Shown: positions 47,925-61,043, numbered from the stretch's first letter. The stretch is 64,000 bases of DNA from Gordionus sp. m RMFG-2023 (GCF_954871325.1 NC_088776.1:52098569-52162568); one strand, 5' to 3'. Made by a program: numbers and translations. Notes: generated from the sequence alone by a model not told the origin.

Positions 47925-49387
47925 ACAATTTACTATACTAATTATTTTTTTTTATTATACAGTTTTTTATATAGATTTTAATTTACAAATAGTTTACATG
48001 ATATTTTTAATATATATTTTTAAATTACGTATATATATGTTTTACTTTTAACGTTCAATGTTTTATTTTAAAATTGTGATATAATTTTATATAAATCTAT
48101 GATAGTTTTAATATAATAAAATGAATTTAATTATAAAAAAAAAAAATTATTAGAATATTTTAATACATTTGTTTTTGATCGCTTGATATAAATTCGTTTA
48201 CTTTAATTTTAGTATTTAATATATTACACTTGAATAAACCTTTCATGATTAAACTTTTGTATATCATTTAAATAAGCTAATCAATATTGATCATTGATTA
48301 GATTACAATTATTTATGAATAAAATATAATATATGATTTTACATTTAACTTCAAAAGGTAATATAAAAATAATATTATTCAATTTGTTAATATAAATATT
48401 TAGAAAAATAGCGAACAATATCAGATTAGAAGATTGTGAAAAGTTATATATAAATCTAGATGTTAAAAACTTATAATTTGCTTATTAAAAGTCAAACTCA
48501 AAATGAGACAATACTTTTATTTTATAATAATCCTCTATATTTGATGGAAAAATTGCGTATTTATTGCAAACCTAGGGTAATTGTATTAATGGTGTAATCA
48601 ACTTATGAACATTCCAAACTACCATTTTATATAGCATACCAAAAGTATTTATTAGTATTATTGAGTGGTGGGTTTCATACCATCTCGATCCTGGACTGTG
48701 ATCGAAATATATCGTCACAACCAAATGTCTGGTCGATTAAAACTTTGACGCCAGCACTAACCCGAGCCTAAATATGCTGCATACAATATACCTTATAGTA
48801 TTGCTTTTTTAAAATTGCTTTATATAACATCAACTAATCTTAAATAACTCTTATTTATTCCTATTAACTTAATTATATTTCCCCCTCCATTGGATCCTCT
48901 AAAAGCATTTGGATTGTTCGATTATTTTTACATCAATAATAATTTTACTGTATGATAAAATAAAGTTTATTTATTTATAATATAATCCTAGAAAATGTTG
49001 GATACGCCAAAGTTTGTTTTAAATAAATATTGCGCCGGCTCCATAAGACTGTCGCCTTTTTGAATACCCACCGTCTTACTTTCTCAGTTCTTAAAATACT
49101 TTTTGGTTTTTTTAAAAACCAATCACCAGTTATTCAAATTTTCAATCGCTCATATTCTATCTTTTGATAGATTTATATAAAATGATAAAGTCTATTAGGT
49201 AATTCAAATTTATCTTCTAGGTTATCCCAGTGCCCTCATAAGTGCAAATACCTGACAATTATAGGCAACTTGAACATGCATGAATAGTTTTATAACTTTA
49301 AAACAAATTTGATGAAAAATATTGTTAGATCATCTAATAGTAATATCATTCTATATCTCATTCTGAAAATTCTCAGGATTTTAAAAA
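47925..49387. other. Intergenic, nothing recognised
   Basis: AT-rich. A patch of more balanced composition at about 48660-48785 (CATCTCGATCCTGGACTGTG, then CGCCAGCACTAACCCGAGCC) looks like part of a dispersed repeat or small RNA-like sequence, but no family could be named. Confidence 0.4.
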
Positions 49388-49585
49388 GAACGTGAAGCAC
49401 TTTATTATATATTAATCATATTGATATTATTCATCATACGCTGGATTCCTTAACTTACTTAGTATCTTATAATTCAGGTCCTTATTGGGTAGGTAACCTA
49501 CTTCGGATGCGTAAATTCAGCCATCAATACTATACTTTATTTTTTTATGCACAAGAGAGTTAAAGTTAGAAGATTAAATAGATAA
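49388..49585 (+). pseudogene. Decayed copy of the TM6-TM7 end of the GPCR at 24892-26382
   Basis: The first frame reads EREALYYILIILILFIIRWIP, abbreviated here: compare ERKAIYYILTILILF..CWIP in the intact gene, with CWIP changed to RWIP. After a stop and shifted frames come SGPYWVGNLL (intact ESPYWLFDLL) and then CVNSAINTILYFFMHK (intact YMNSAINPILYFFMHK), where NP is now NT. A TAA follows at 49583. No earlier part of the receptor was recognised upstream. Being homologous only at its 3' end, it may be a truncated duplicate or a relic of a former paralogue. Confidence 0.85.
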
Positions 49586-50499
49586 ATAAATATAAATCTT
49601 ATCATGGTGGCCTTAGAATAGATTTTAATTTGAATTATATTGCATCTTCAACATTATTAACATTTATTGTAATATTCACATTCTAAATCATATAAATATA
49701 TAATGAGGTTATCACATTCTAAGTCATGTAAATTTATAATGTAGTTATCACATTCTAAATCATGCAAAATTTATTCATCCTTCTTCTTTTTAAATATAAA
49801 ATCTATATATACTATTTAAAGTAATGATTTTAAAATAAACAAATCTAAAGAAAAATATAATATTAAGTTACGCAATATAAAAAAATTAGTAAAGGGAATA
49901 AAAAAAATTAAATTATTTAAGTTAAGCGTTACTAAAATAATAAAAAAAATAAAATTAATTAAATTGTGCGTTACATAAAAAGCCAAAAGAAATAATAAAT
50001 ATGATTCAATTTAAATTTATATGTTACACATTTATATTTGAAAGAAACCAAAAAGAAAATAAAGGTTGTATATAAACATACAAGATATATATGAATAAAT
50101 AAATACTCTGTCACCACAATGGATTATTCAACGTAGTAAATGATTTCTGTTTGGAAGTAATTTAACCTATTGTCACTGCAAGTTTATTAATAAATGGATA
50201 ACGTTAATCTTTTAGAATAAATAAAAGGTAGAAGTAGATATAAGTTATCGAGTAGTTCTAATATTGGCGAGAAGTGTAAAAGAAATAAATAAGTAGTGAG
50301 TGTCTATTGAATACAGTCTATTTCAAGGGATTTTTAGAAGGGTATAAATTTATTTGATATCTGTGGAGAATGTTAATATAAAGTTTGATATGAAATATAA
50401 TAAATTATTTGTGATATTATCAGATTAAAGTATCTATATACAGAAACGTGGTATCGGTATCTGCATCTAGATATACTTTTATAACAAGTATTATAGCTA

Positions 50500-51383
50500 T
50501 CTATATATATAATCACCGTAATCAAGAAATGAACGTTTTCGTATAAACTTAATGTTAATTTTTATTTTTCTTATCATCTTAATGTTAATTTTTATTTTTT
50601 TCTATCAACTTTCCTATCCTCTTAATGTTAAATAAATCGATGGAGACTTATATATATCTAATAAATTTTAAGAAAATTTTTTGTACATCGCGGGATTCGA
50701 ACCTATGATTTATCGATTTGAAGGCAAACGTTCTTCCACTCAGCCACCTTCTATATTAGATTTTGTAATATAATCTTTCTTATATATGTTATTATTTTGC
50801 TATTAACATATTTTTCAATTAATTTATATAATTTAGACCTTATTATGTTATTTTAGAAAGAATACTAACCTCACCTCAAATTATGGTAAGAATGAATATT
50901 ATTAAATTTAAAATAGCAAATTAAATTATATTTAGCCAATTGAAAAATATTTTAGCGTAAGTATTTATATTCAATGAAAGTAAAATTTATTAATTTTTAT
51001 AAAATTATTTTTATATTAGAATTTTGATTTAACAAATATATTTAAATTATTTACCACCCCAAAATATGTCAGTAAATTTTTTTTTATCTCAACCACAATA
51101 TGGGAGCTATGCAAATAGTATAATATACCTCACCCCAAAATATGCCAGTATAAAAATTTTATCTCAACAACAATATTTGAACCCTGGAAATGACATACAA
51201 TACCAATTTATCAATATCTACCCTACATTTTAAATTACAATTTCATGTATTTTAGGCTAAATTTAATAAAATGAATAAATAATCACTAAAATTTGTCATT
51301 TATTTTAAATGTATTTAAAAAAAATTTCATATAATAGTTCAAGATTTTATTATTCCCGTCATTCTTGACGGGTTATCAACTAG
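50500..51383 (+). mobile_element. Short non-autonomous Helitron
   Basis: It begins A|TCTATATATATAATCACCG, a typical Helitron 5' end. It ends with a perfect hairpin CCCGTCA-TTCT-TGACGGG (51355-51372), seven bases, then CTAG and a flanking T. Insertion between A and T, no terminal inverted repeats, and a 3' hairpin before CTRR are the defining features. 884 bp, no ORF. A tRNA-like segment lies inside on the minus strand. Confidence 0.82.
50680..50757 (-). tRNA. tRNA-like pseudogene inside the Helitron
   Basis: The complement carries a good A box (TGGCTGAGTGG) and a perfect B box (GGTTCGAATCC) at tRNA-like spacing, so a Pol III promoter is present. Acceptor and T stems pair badly and the anticodon stem is irregular, so a working tRNA is unlikely. 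The A box is of Ser/Leu type. Confidence 0.4.
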
Positions 51384-54300
51384 TATAAAAATAAATTATG
51401 AACCAAGATAATATAAAAATAATTTTAAGAAAAACAAAATTGTGTTCCTAAAAAGGTAGATGATGTAGTTTTTAAATATTTAAGTTGTAATGTTTAAAAT
51501 ACCTATGTTTTAAAATTTCTTATCTATATATTATAACCTATACCTAGGTATCTACTTATAATTGCTATTAATTTATGCTCGCCAAGTTTGATATATCAGA
51601 ATTAGTAGAAAATACTTTTCAAATATATCTAAATCCAAAATAATTAATCATCAAAATCTGCGTTCTTCATTTTCAAAACTATCATATTTACAATATAAAT
51701 TTTTACATATAAATTTTTACATATAAATTTGAATACGAGAATATCTATTTTTTTAATTAAAAAAAACATTAAAATGAAATTTTAAGGAAAAGCAAAATGA
51801 TAATAAACTATATAATGAGTAATAAAAATAGGTACTAAAAATTATAATGTTTTAAGATAAAAACAAAAAAATAGTATAAATTATGAAATTAGAATAACTT
51901 TTCTCCTCTTTAATGTGTTTTAGTTATAGCTTATTTATCTGGACTTGTGGTACGAATAATAACATGTGATGTTGGTGTAGTTTTGAACATTATATTGAGT
52001 ATTTTAGTAAGCTATTACAAATTTATTTTTTGCTTCGAGCTCGGCATCTTTTTTTAAGAATTTTTTTAGCTTTCTGTTTCTATCTCTAATGATATGGCGA
52101 GATTAAAATGTGTTTTATAAGAAAGTAATTGCAAAATTCTTTAATTGTTCTGCCTTAAAACGGAGGTCCATTTTCGGTCACGATTGAACTTGCTTTTCGA
52201 AATCTTCCAATAAATTGTTTAACATAACACAGTTCCCATCAAAGTGTCGAACCAAAATTAACCAAAATTTTATTGTAAATTTTTATTTGTGTATAAAATA
52301 CGATTACAACGTATAATTAAAATATCAACATCTTTGTTCAATCTTGTTCTTTATGATAATAGAATATATTTCTACAATCAGAACAAGGTGATTTCTATTC
52401 ATCTCTCTTAAAATCCCTGTTTCAAATTAATAAATAAACTTAATTCATTATTTGGCAATTTGGTAATTTCTTCTATAAAATCAAGGTAGTAAAAAATAAT
52501 GCATTATATGCATGTTTATATCTTGATCCCCGATATTAAATATTATTATCAGATGTCGAAGATAAAAAAAAGATTTTATAGAAGGCATTTAATTGAATTA
52601 TCAGCTGGTTCTAAATGACAATTAACAGCAAGAATTATTCACACCCAATCAGATTGCAACAAACCGTTTGTTTTTACGCTTGCATCTCTCCCAACACCTG
52701 GTTTATCCTCAGTAGCAACAGCCCTCATACCTTCCCCCTTAAACAGCCCAGTTGCCAATTCCAAATTATTACTATTGCAACTTTAACGACTGCAGTGATG
52801 CTATCGTTGAAGTGCGAGGAGCTTATAAATTTGGATATTAATTTAAAGTACAAAAATTAATAAAAGTGGCAAATACTTCCTCAATTTCGAATATTTCCTA
52901 GGCGACTAGATACCTATGCACAAGTATTTACGAATGAAAATAAATTTTGTCAATAAGCACTACACGATAAGAGCATTTGTTTAAGCCGAGTTAAGGCTAG
53001 AAAACGTCAGTCTTCCTTTGCCCTTACAATGTCCTGCCATATCTTTATTTTAACATTCCCCATATATTTTACCCCACGAAGTTGAACCAATTAGTTCCTT
53101 ATGTTCAAGTAAAATGCCCTATTGCAATTTTTTTTCTAATGAGAGATATTGCCGTGGGTTGACAAAGCGAATATCGATCTTTATGCTACAATGAAAATCA
53201 TAATTAATTTTTTTGTACAATCCCACCAAAATGATTGCAAAAGGGAGGTTGTCCAATTTAATTATCAGTCATAGAATCTTAGAGTGAATCATATTTTTTT
53301 ATCCGATTAATGACAAAATTTTATCCAATGATAGATCAAAGTACGAGGACTAGGCAGAAAACATACTCTGTTTATCATATTTCTTTATTCTTAGATAATC
53401 ACCCCAAAAACTGGCAGAATTAGGCTTAACTCTCAACATATAAAATTTGTACCAATTATTAACAAGGAGATAAACTAATTAAGAATCATTTTCAAATTCA
53501 CAAGGAGAATTATAGAGGCCGTTGCGAACATAAGAAGTAAGATTTTGCCTTTATAATATTTCAGTTTATGAAAAAGATATCGCCCTAGAGGTACGGGGAT
53601 ATGTAATAAATTCTTCACGATCACTGGGTTCACAGGAGTATTTATCTTTTTCTACGATACAATGCTAAAATTCTGCCCTCCATAACTATCAGAGTCCTTA
53701 TAACTCCATTCTTGGTGCTTGCGTAATGGGTGATATCAATTTTGTAAATGCTTCTTATCCATTTAGAGATCTTAAAATCTAACAATTTTTTCATGTCCTC
53801 CTAGAAGGCAACCTACCTTTAATATATCAAGAAGCTCTTAGCCATATGGTAGAAGCTATCTATTCATAACAGTTATCATATCATTCCAACTATAGCCAAA
53901 GATAGCTAATAGCATAATAAATCATTAAAAAAGAATTTGAAGTTCGCAATATGAAATTACAGCGATAATGCTTAAATTTGGATTCAATTAGTTGTTAAAT
54001 AATCCTTTTTGAACAGATTTTTAAAAAGGCTAACTCAATATTTTATCCAGAAAAATATTACTCAATCTGAAGATTTTGCTCAAGATGCCACAAAGATTTG
54101 GACATCTATTAGCAACATCTAGAGGCTTAAGTAATATTTTTCGGCTAAAATATTGAGTTGGCCGTTTTGAAATTTGCTCAAATTGAGCCAGTTAACAACT
54201 CTAGTTTTTCAGTAATTACGTATATTTAAGCCAACATATAACTTGTATCAGCATGAACCTAAACCCGAGCAATAATCAGAGTCGGACATGAATACAGATC

Positions 54301-55883
54301 AGTGGCCCTACACTTTCTGAATGAAAGAAGTAGAAACCCCCCCCCCCCTGAAAAATAAACTCCACCTCCCTATTCAAAACAAATACCCACCTCCAAAAAA
54401 ATTATTTAAACCCCAATCTCAATTATATATTTCCAAATTTCCTTTAATTAATAATTTAGACCAATTGGGGGAAAAAAAAGCGAAAGAATTTATAATTTAG
54501 TCAATTTTCAATTGTTTAAATAAATTTTGTTCCAATGATGAAATGGTCAAATTATTAAGAAAAGGATCATTCATGGTACAATGAAATCTTGTTTTAATTA
54601 GTTTAATTACTCATGACCCTTTCGGCACCACATGAGATAGTAGGAATAGTTAATAAATATTATATTAAATTGATAAATTAGGGAAAGCAGGAAAAATAGA
54701 AAGTAAACATTAAGGTAAAATAAATGAATAGTTTTTTCAGTTTGAATTATAAGTCTTAGAATCATTAACATAGCTAAATAATGTATTAATATAAATATTT
54801 TAATAAAATAAATTTACAATTCTCAGAATCTGACAAGTTTTTAGATTCAATGTAGAAGTCCTCATTTCTCACAAATAAATCAAATAAGTTGTAGACTCAA
54901 TTATAAATATTTATTCAAACAAATTTTCTTTATTCATTTCAAATTCCATTATCATTTTCATGGCAAAAAAACATTTTTAATTTTACAAAAATGGTTAATA
55001 ATAAATATGCGTTTTTTCAGCTAATTAAAATATACGATAATAGATTGGCATTTCATAAACTCTATTATTTAATTTATATGTTAGAAAACTGCGTCATTTT
55101 AATTACCAGGTCATGTATAATAATTACATCCCCCCTTTTAGCCATCATATAAATATTTTGAAACGGGCATTTCTTCAAAAACTTCATTCGAATTCAAATG
55201 GTCGGGAAATATCTGATTTACCAATTAGTCTAATATGGAAAAAAAACATATAAATTCCGTATTAAGGGAAACTGGGAAGACCTGGGCAACCACTTATTAG
55301 AGTATCATGACAAATAAAATAAAAATAACCGATTCTTATACTTTTTTGTAATATGATCAATTAAAATTATATCTAAAAAATATGTTGTTTATTATATAAG
55401 GTTATTATTGTTTTTCAGATAAATTTAATGTATGTCTTGCATTTCTGAAATAATTTATCAAAGAATTTGATAAGGGCTATATATTTTTTTATGCTAAGTA
55501 AAAAAAAATGCTGTCTATTTAAATTACAAAAATGCCATTAAACACTAATGAAATTTATATGCAAATTATTTATATACTTTTTAAGATATTATTTTTATTG
55601 ACATATGAATTTAGGATAATTTTTTTAAAAAATAATGAGGATTATTTATTATGTATTTGATAAAATTAAGAGCAAATCCTTGTTGACATTTTAATTTTTG
55701 ATGGAATAAGCGACAAAATAAATCTGGGTGGTCGTCTGCAGAGGAAATAATTAATGTATAATTTTATATCATTTAGGGTTGTAGATGAAAGTAATGACGG
55801 ATTAACAAAGCAGTGTACAAAATACATTACGTCCTGATAAAGATGATATGCCTATGCCTTTGGATACTGGTAAAAGAAGAACG
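51384..55883. other. Intergenic, no gene recognised; one MITE
   Basis: AT-rich with patches of balanced composition at 52600-52850 and 53000-53900 that look like decayed element sequence, but no family could be named. One MITE lies at 54021-54178 and a poly-C tract (about 12 C) at 54339-54350. An open frame at 52615-52860 has no recognisable content. Confidence 0.4.
54021..54178. repeat. MITE with 40-bp inverted ends
   Basis: The left arm AAAAAGGCTAACTCAATATT continues TTATCCAGAAAAATATTA; the right arm, read as complement, gives AAACGGCCAACTCAATATTT then TAGCCGAAAAATATTA. A single end of the same family (TTTTGAGTTAGCCGTTT) lies at about 45-62 in the NSMAF gene. Confidence 0.65.
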
Positions 55884-56255
55884 CAAAACGATATTTCTGT
55901 CAATGTCAGCATTGATACCCCCCTCTAAAATAGAATCCTGAACGACAATGTTAACTCAACCATAAAACGGTCGTAAGTATTGTTATAAAGGCCACGACAG
56001 AACTACTGCATATTTTTCCATTAATAAAGTTTATGAAATTGGCTGTACTGTACATTCAAGTTTGAACACGGCAAAACGATATTTCTGTCAATGTCAGCAT
56101 TGGTATCCCCTTCTATAGAATCATGAACGACAATGTTAACTCAACCATAAAACGGTCGTAAGTATTGTTATAAAGGCCACGAAAGAACTACTGCATATTT
56201 TTCTATTAATAAAGTTGATGAAATTGGCCGTACTGTACATTCAAGTTTGAACATT
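55884..56255 (+). repeat. Tandem direct duplication, period 188 bp
   Basis: Two copies start CAAAACGATATTTCTGTCAA at 55884 and 56072. One frame of the unit reads RKYCYKGHDRTTAYFSINK then RYFCQCQHWYP, with paired cysteines, so the unit may come from a zinc-binding coding sequence of an element. Stops interrupt the frame in each unit. Confidence 0.8.
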
Positions 56256-56470
56256 CCTCTAAATATTCATGAAAGTTTCTCAGAGAATCGGATAAAGTAA
56301 TATTTATATTAACTCCTAGTGAAGTGTATGATAGTGCAGAATTAAATGTTTATATTTGTTAAAAAATAGGCGGAGGTGGCATAGGGATTGTGGTAGTGGT
56401 GATAGAAATATCATTTGGAGACTGGGTGAAAATAAAATAAACATAGATAAAAAACATAAGATAAAAAAAA

Positions 56471-57030
56471 AATAAACCTCCAGATGAGTTCATTTCAAGC
56501 GTGGTTCTTTATTATTTTGTCTACCAGTAACTTAATCGTCATTATTTTCTTTGCTTATCTTTAATAATAGATTCATCATGTTTTGTAGCAATGTGAGAAA
56601 TTAGGGTTATCCTAAACAAATAAAGAAATCAAGCAAAAATATAAATAAATTATTGCTGAAATTAAACAAGCATTAAAATAATGTAAAACCGGTAGATGGG
56701 TCAATATTAGATGCATATTTCTAGTATTTGGATGGCTGATAAAAAAAATAAACCTCCAGATAATTTCATTTCAAGCGTGGTTCTTTATTATTTTGTCTAC
56801 CAGTAACTCTAGAACGGGTAAGGCGTTTGTTTAATCGTCATTATTTTCTTTGCTTATCTTTAATAATAGATTCATCATGTTTTGTAGCAATGTGAGGGAT
56901 TAGGGTTATCCTAAACAAATAAACAAATCAAGCAAAAATATAAATAAACTATTGCTGAAATTAAACAAACATTAAAATAATGTAAAACCGGTAGATGGGT
57001 CAATATTAGATGCATATTTCTAGTAGTTGG
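56471..57030. repeat. Tandem direct duplication, period 276 bp
   Basis: Two copies start AATAAACCTCCAGAT at 56471 and 56747. The second has an insertion CTCTAGAACGGGTAAGGCG after CTACCAGTAA. Otherwise near-identical by eye. It lies directly downstream of the 188-bp duplication, so two independent local duplications lie within 1.2 kb. Confidence 0.8.
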
Positions 57031-57835
57031 AGGGCTATCATCAAAAAAAAATTTGGGGGACTTATCAAGCGTATTATGATGTTTTAAAAGTTAAAAAATA
57101 GCATGATAAATGTAATGTTATTAAGATTAAGGTTAATTAATTATAAGATAATTAAAAAATAAGATTAAAATAGGGGGGAAAAAAGAAAGTATAAATTATT
57201 ATATTATAAAAATAATAAAAATTAAATTAAAGGAATTGATAAGGTTTTGAAAAATAGTGCTTAATAGATAATAGAGATAGAAAGAAAAGAATGAGATAAT
57301 AAGATAAATAAATTCATTAAGGGAGAGGAAAAATATAAAGAAAGAGTTATTTATAAGGATTGGAGATTATAAATAAATTAGGATAAAAATTTTTAAATAT
57401 TTGAATAAACTTGATTATCTTAATTATTTTTTATGAAAGAAAAATATGAGTATAAAAAATAATTGTAATGTAAGTATTGACAAAAATTGTGAATATGTTC
57501 AAAATAAATATACAAGTTAAGTATCTTTAGAGATTTCATTAATGTGTAATTGATGATATGTAATGAAAATTGATAAGGTAATCTAAAAAATAAAGAAATG
57601 ATTAAGTGAAATAAAAAGTTTACCTGAATCTTTTTATTCACATCATTTATTTCATTCATATTTAGAAAGTTGAAGGAATATCGTTTATATCAATTCAAAG
57701 ACTATTTTTCAAATCTCTCAATCCATGTTAGGTATGTGAACACCATCAATTCTGGAAATAACATTCATCTGTTTGTATAAAATAAATAAATAAAATCAAC
57801 AAATAAAAAAAATAAAAATAAATACGTACCGATGA

Positions 57836-57876
57836 CATGACGTGGCGATGACATGAGGTCACGATGACGTAGGGAG
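57836..57876. repeat. Short tandem repeat of CGATGACAT/CGATGACGT
   Basis: Three units of about 16 bp containing TGACGTGG, TGAGGTCA and TGACGTAG. Half-sites of CRE or nuclear-receptor type, but with no gene nearby. Confidence 0.4.
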
Positions 57877-58249
57877 GATATCGGAAAATTATAATATAGA
57901 TTATAAATTATTTTAATTAACATTATAATTATTTTAATTCATATTATAATTTATTTAAACCAATTTTATATTATTTATATAATTATTATTTTTTAAATTA
58001 ACATTCGAGAGGGAGAGAATTCAAAATTTCACAACCTGATTGATTAAACAATAATATCAAAAGTTGGAGAAGGTGAGTAATAAAAGAGAGGAAAGAGTTA
58101 TATTCATGTATCAGTGAAACTCCAGGTTGAACATTTCAGAAACCCGTAGATCAACTAATAGGTTTTTCAATTATTCTGTTCCATGACAGTTTATCAGAAG
58201 ATAAAAATAGTTGTGCCAGTAAATGGAACAAGTAAGAATTATATATTAC

Positions 58250-59260
58250 CATAGGCGTAGCCAAGATTTTTCAAAGGGAGGGGGGGGGGAATTAAAAAAA
58301 TTTTATTTGGGCGGGATATCGGCAGGGTTTTCTTCTATATTTTGTCATTAAATATTTTTACAAGATAGGAGATTAATTTTATTAAAAATTTTATCTTTAT
58401 TTAAAATATAAGAAATTGGTTAAAAGATTATATCAAAAATAGCTTGGAACAAATAGGAAATAAATTTTTATTAATTTATATAAAATATAATAAATTACAT
58501 ACATATACATTAGTACAGAAACGTGTTGATAATTTATTCCAAACAAGTATAAAAAATTTCCAGTAGCATCGCTAGGTGTAGGGCGCAGGGGCTCGAGCCC
58601 CCTGGAAAATTTGAATAGCCCATGAAGCAAAAAATTTTTTAGAAATGGAATCTTAACCCCTTGAAATAAAAATAAATTTTTTTGATTGCCCCCTGAAAAG
58701 TTTTATAATTCTATTAAGTAAAATATAGATTTAATTTTATAATTTAAAAATTAATAAGACTTACTAAATTAAATGAATACTATTTTAAATACTAGATTAA
58801 ATTAATACATATTAATTATATTTTCACTATGTCAGCTAGCAAAGAAATTTTATGTTAAAAATAGAATATCAATATCACTCACTAAAAATTAATTTATCAT
58901 TAAGAGTTGAAGCTTAATTGACTATTATTATGTAAATTATTTTATTACCCTAATTAAAAAAATATAATCATTTATTAATTGAAAACTAAAAAATTTAATA
59001 TTGTAATTAGCAGAGTTCATAATGACTAATCAACTGTATATTTATTTTTATATTTTATTATCATACCTATTCATAAAAATATCTTCAAGGTCCAAATAAG
59101 TATAATAAAAAGTAAGTAAGTAGACATATAGTTAATAATCCTATATTATATACAGTTGTTTATAAAATATTAGATAAAATTTTTATAGACGTATTTGACA
59201 GTTATAATATATTACAGCTAATATTTTTAAATAATCAATGCTTTTGATAATAAATATAAG
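58250..59260 (+). mobile_element. hAT-like non-autonomous element interrupted by a second one
   Basis: CATAGGCGTAGCCAAGATTT, poly-G at about 58280, then the AAGATAGGAG block and the sequence also found at 45085-45400. At 58561 this is interrupted by another element (CAGTAGCATCGCTAGG.., to about 59105) that is absent from the 45 kb copy. The host copy then resumes with AAAAAGTAAGTAAGTAGACA. Confidence 0.6.
58561..59105 (+). mobile_element. Nested non-autonomous hAT-like element
   Basis: Starts CAGTAGCATCGCTAGG with a GGCTCGAGCCCCCTGG segment. The other copy is inverted at 46520-47075. The empty site is seen at about 45155, where ACAAGTATAAGAAATTT runs on without the insert. Confidence 0.6.
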
Positions 59261-60360
59261 TACAATCAAAACCGTTTAATTGCGAAAGCTTGGGACCGAA
59301 ATATTTAAAAATTTCGCAATTATCCGATTTTTCGCAATTATACGATTAAAATTCAACAATTTATTTATTAAAAATCAGTTTGTGTTTTTTATAAAGATAT
59401 TTATCATCTATATATATTTTAATCATATAAGCGATCAAACTTTGCAATAAATACAATTTTTAATTAATGTAACCAACTATATATTTTAATTTGAATAAGT
59501 TATGTAACGAATAAAAAAACTAAATTTTAAAAATTTATCTTATTTGTTGAAACATATGATCATAGCTTTTTTTTTCTTCCCACCAATAATCCTATATTTT
59601 TATCGTCAATTCATCAAGTTATTATTTTATAAAAAGTATTCAATTAATTTAGATCAATCAAATAATATTAAAATATCTGAAGCACTTGAAAGTAATGTGA
59701 TATATTTTGATATATATATTTATATTTTCTCTAGATCTAGACATGATTATAGACAGAAAGGAACAAAGAAAACAAGACTTAATTATAAAAAGATTGTAAT
59801 TATTTATGTATTAGCATTATAGTTGTTGATAAATTATTTTTTATTGAAAAAAATTATAATTAAATTTGTTTACTTGATTTTATCTCATTTTTTATTTAAG
59901 ATATGTAAGAATTAAAGCAAAAAAAAGTTTTTGTGAAAGATAATAACATTTTTTCCTTTACAATACCCTAATATTTATTTCCATTAATTTTAACTACTTT
60001 TGTCATTTTACCTTCATTAAATTTACTGAAATATAATTTTACACAAATATATTATCACTTTTTAAATTCTAATTTATTATTAAAGCCAAATTTTAAAATA
60101 TTTTGCCTAAAAAACTGGAAACAATAAGATTAATATAAAAGAATTTAAGTTTATTAAGTGTTTTGTTTTCATTCACATGATATTTGATTTAAAATCCTAT
60201 GCCTATTCAAATCTTATAAATTCTAATATTATAAATGTAAATGTATTAACAGACCATGCTGGAATGAAAGTTTATTAATGCTTTATAACATAAGATTTTA
60301 TTTGAACTAATTTTATTATACATGTATCACAATTATTATAAAGTAATATAAGATTTAATA

Positions 60361-61018
60361 AAAATATTTTGTGATAAGAGTTTGGCTAGACTCTGGAGTA
60401 AATAATTCTTTTTTCACTATATTCTCTAGCTTTCTTAGTGAATCTTGATCCCTTAGATGTTCATGAGCATATTCAAGAAAAGTATAATAACCATTAAGAG
60501 CCTGATTTTTTGTAATTAAATGATCAGATATCTCTAGGTTCCCTTCGTCATTCTCGGAGCTTTCATAACCTTCTATAAAAAATAAGATTAATTAAAATTT
60601 TAAGTAATTAAACCTTCCAACTCTAATCTTATCTGATTACAAATATCCTGATCATCTAAAATTCCATGGCAGCTAGCATCATCATCGTGTAACACATATT
60701 CTTCAAATATGGGATCAAATTCATCTTCTTCGTTGTCAGTTAATGCTATATCATCCTCCGATTCCCAATCAAATGCCATAGACTTATCAAAAAATTTAGC
60801 TTCAATAAAACACTTTATGATTGTGGTACTTGTCACCTCACCCCATGCAAATTTTATAAGATAAAGGCTATCATATAGTGTAAATCTTTTATAAAAAGAA
60901 ATGGTGTCATTTCCTTCCATCAATGTTATCATTTTTCTCATGATACCCTTTCTATAATGACATTTAAAGGATCTAATTGCACCCATGTCCAAAGGTTGAA
61001 TTAATGATGTTGTATTTG
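60361..61018 (-). pseudogene. Tigger/jerky-type transposase, C-terminal end (left arm plus spacer)
   Basis: Minus strand from the spacer: PANTTSLIQPLDMGAIRSFK then HYRKGIMRKMITLMEG and IKFAWGEVTSTTIIKCF, the end of the DDE domain (family form LPPNTTSLIQPLDQGII..F). An acidic tail follows (DNEEDEFDPIFEEYV). A short intron of about 45 bp follows (GTTTAATT..TTATAG), then EGYESSENDEGNLEISDH and ESSQTLITKYFY to a stop near 60361. The N-terminal DNA-binding and most of the DDE domain are absent. Confidence 0.85.
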
Positions 61019-61043
61019 CTGGTAAAAAAAATTAATTTTATAG

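Noticed and set aside
53000-53900. Balanced-composition patches suggesting a decayed transposase
   Set aside because: No frame on either strand gave a recognisable family motif.
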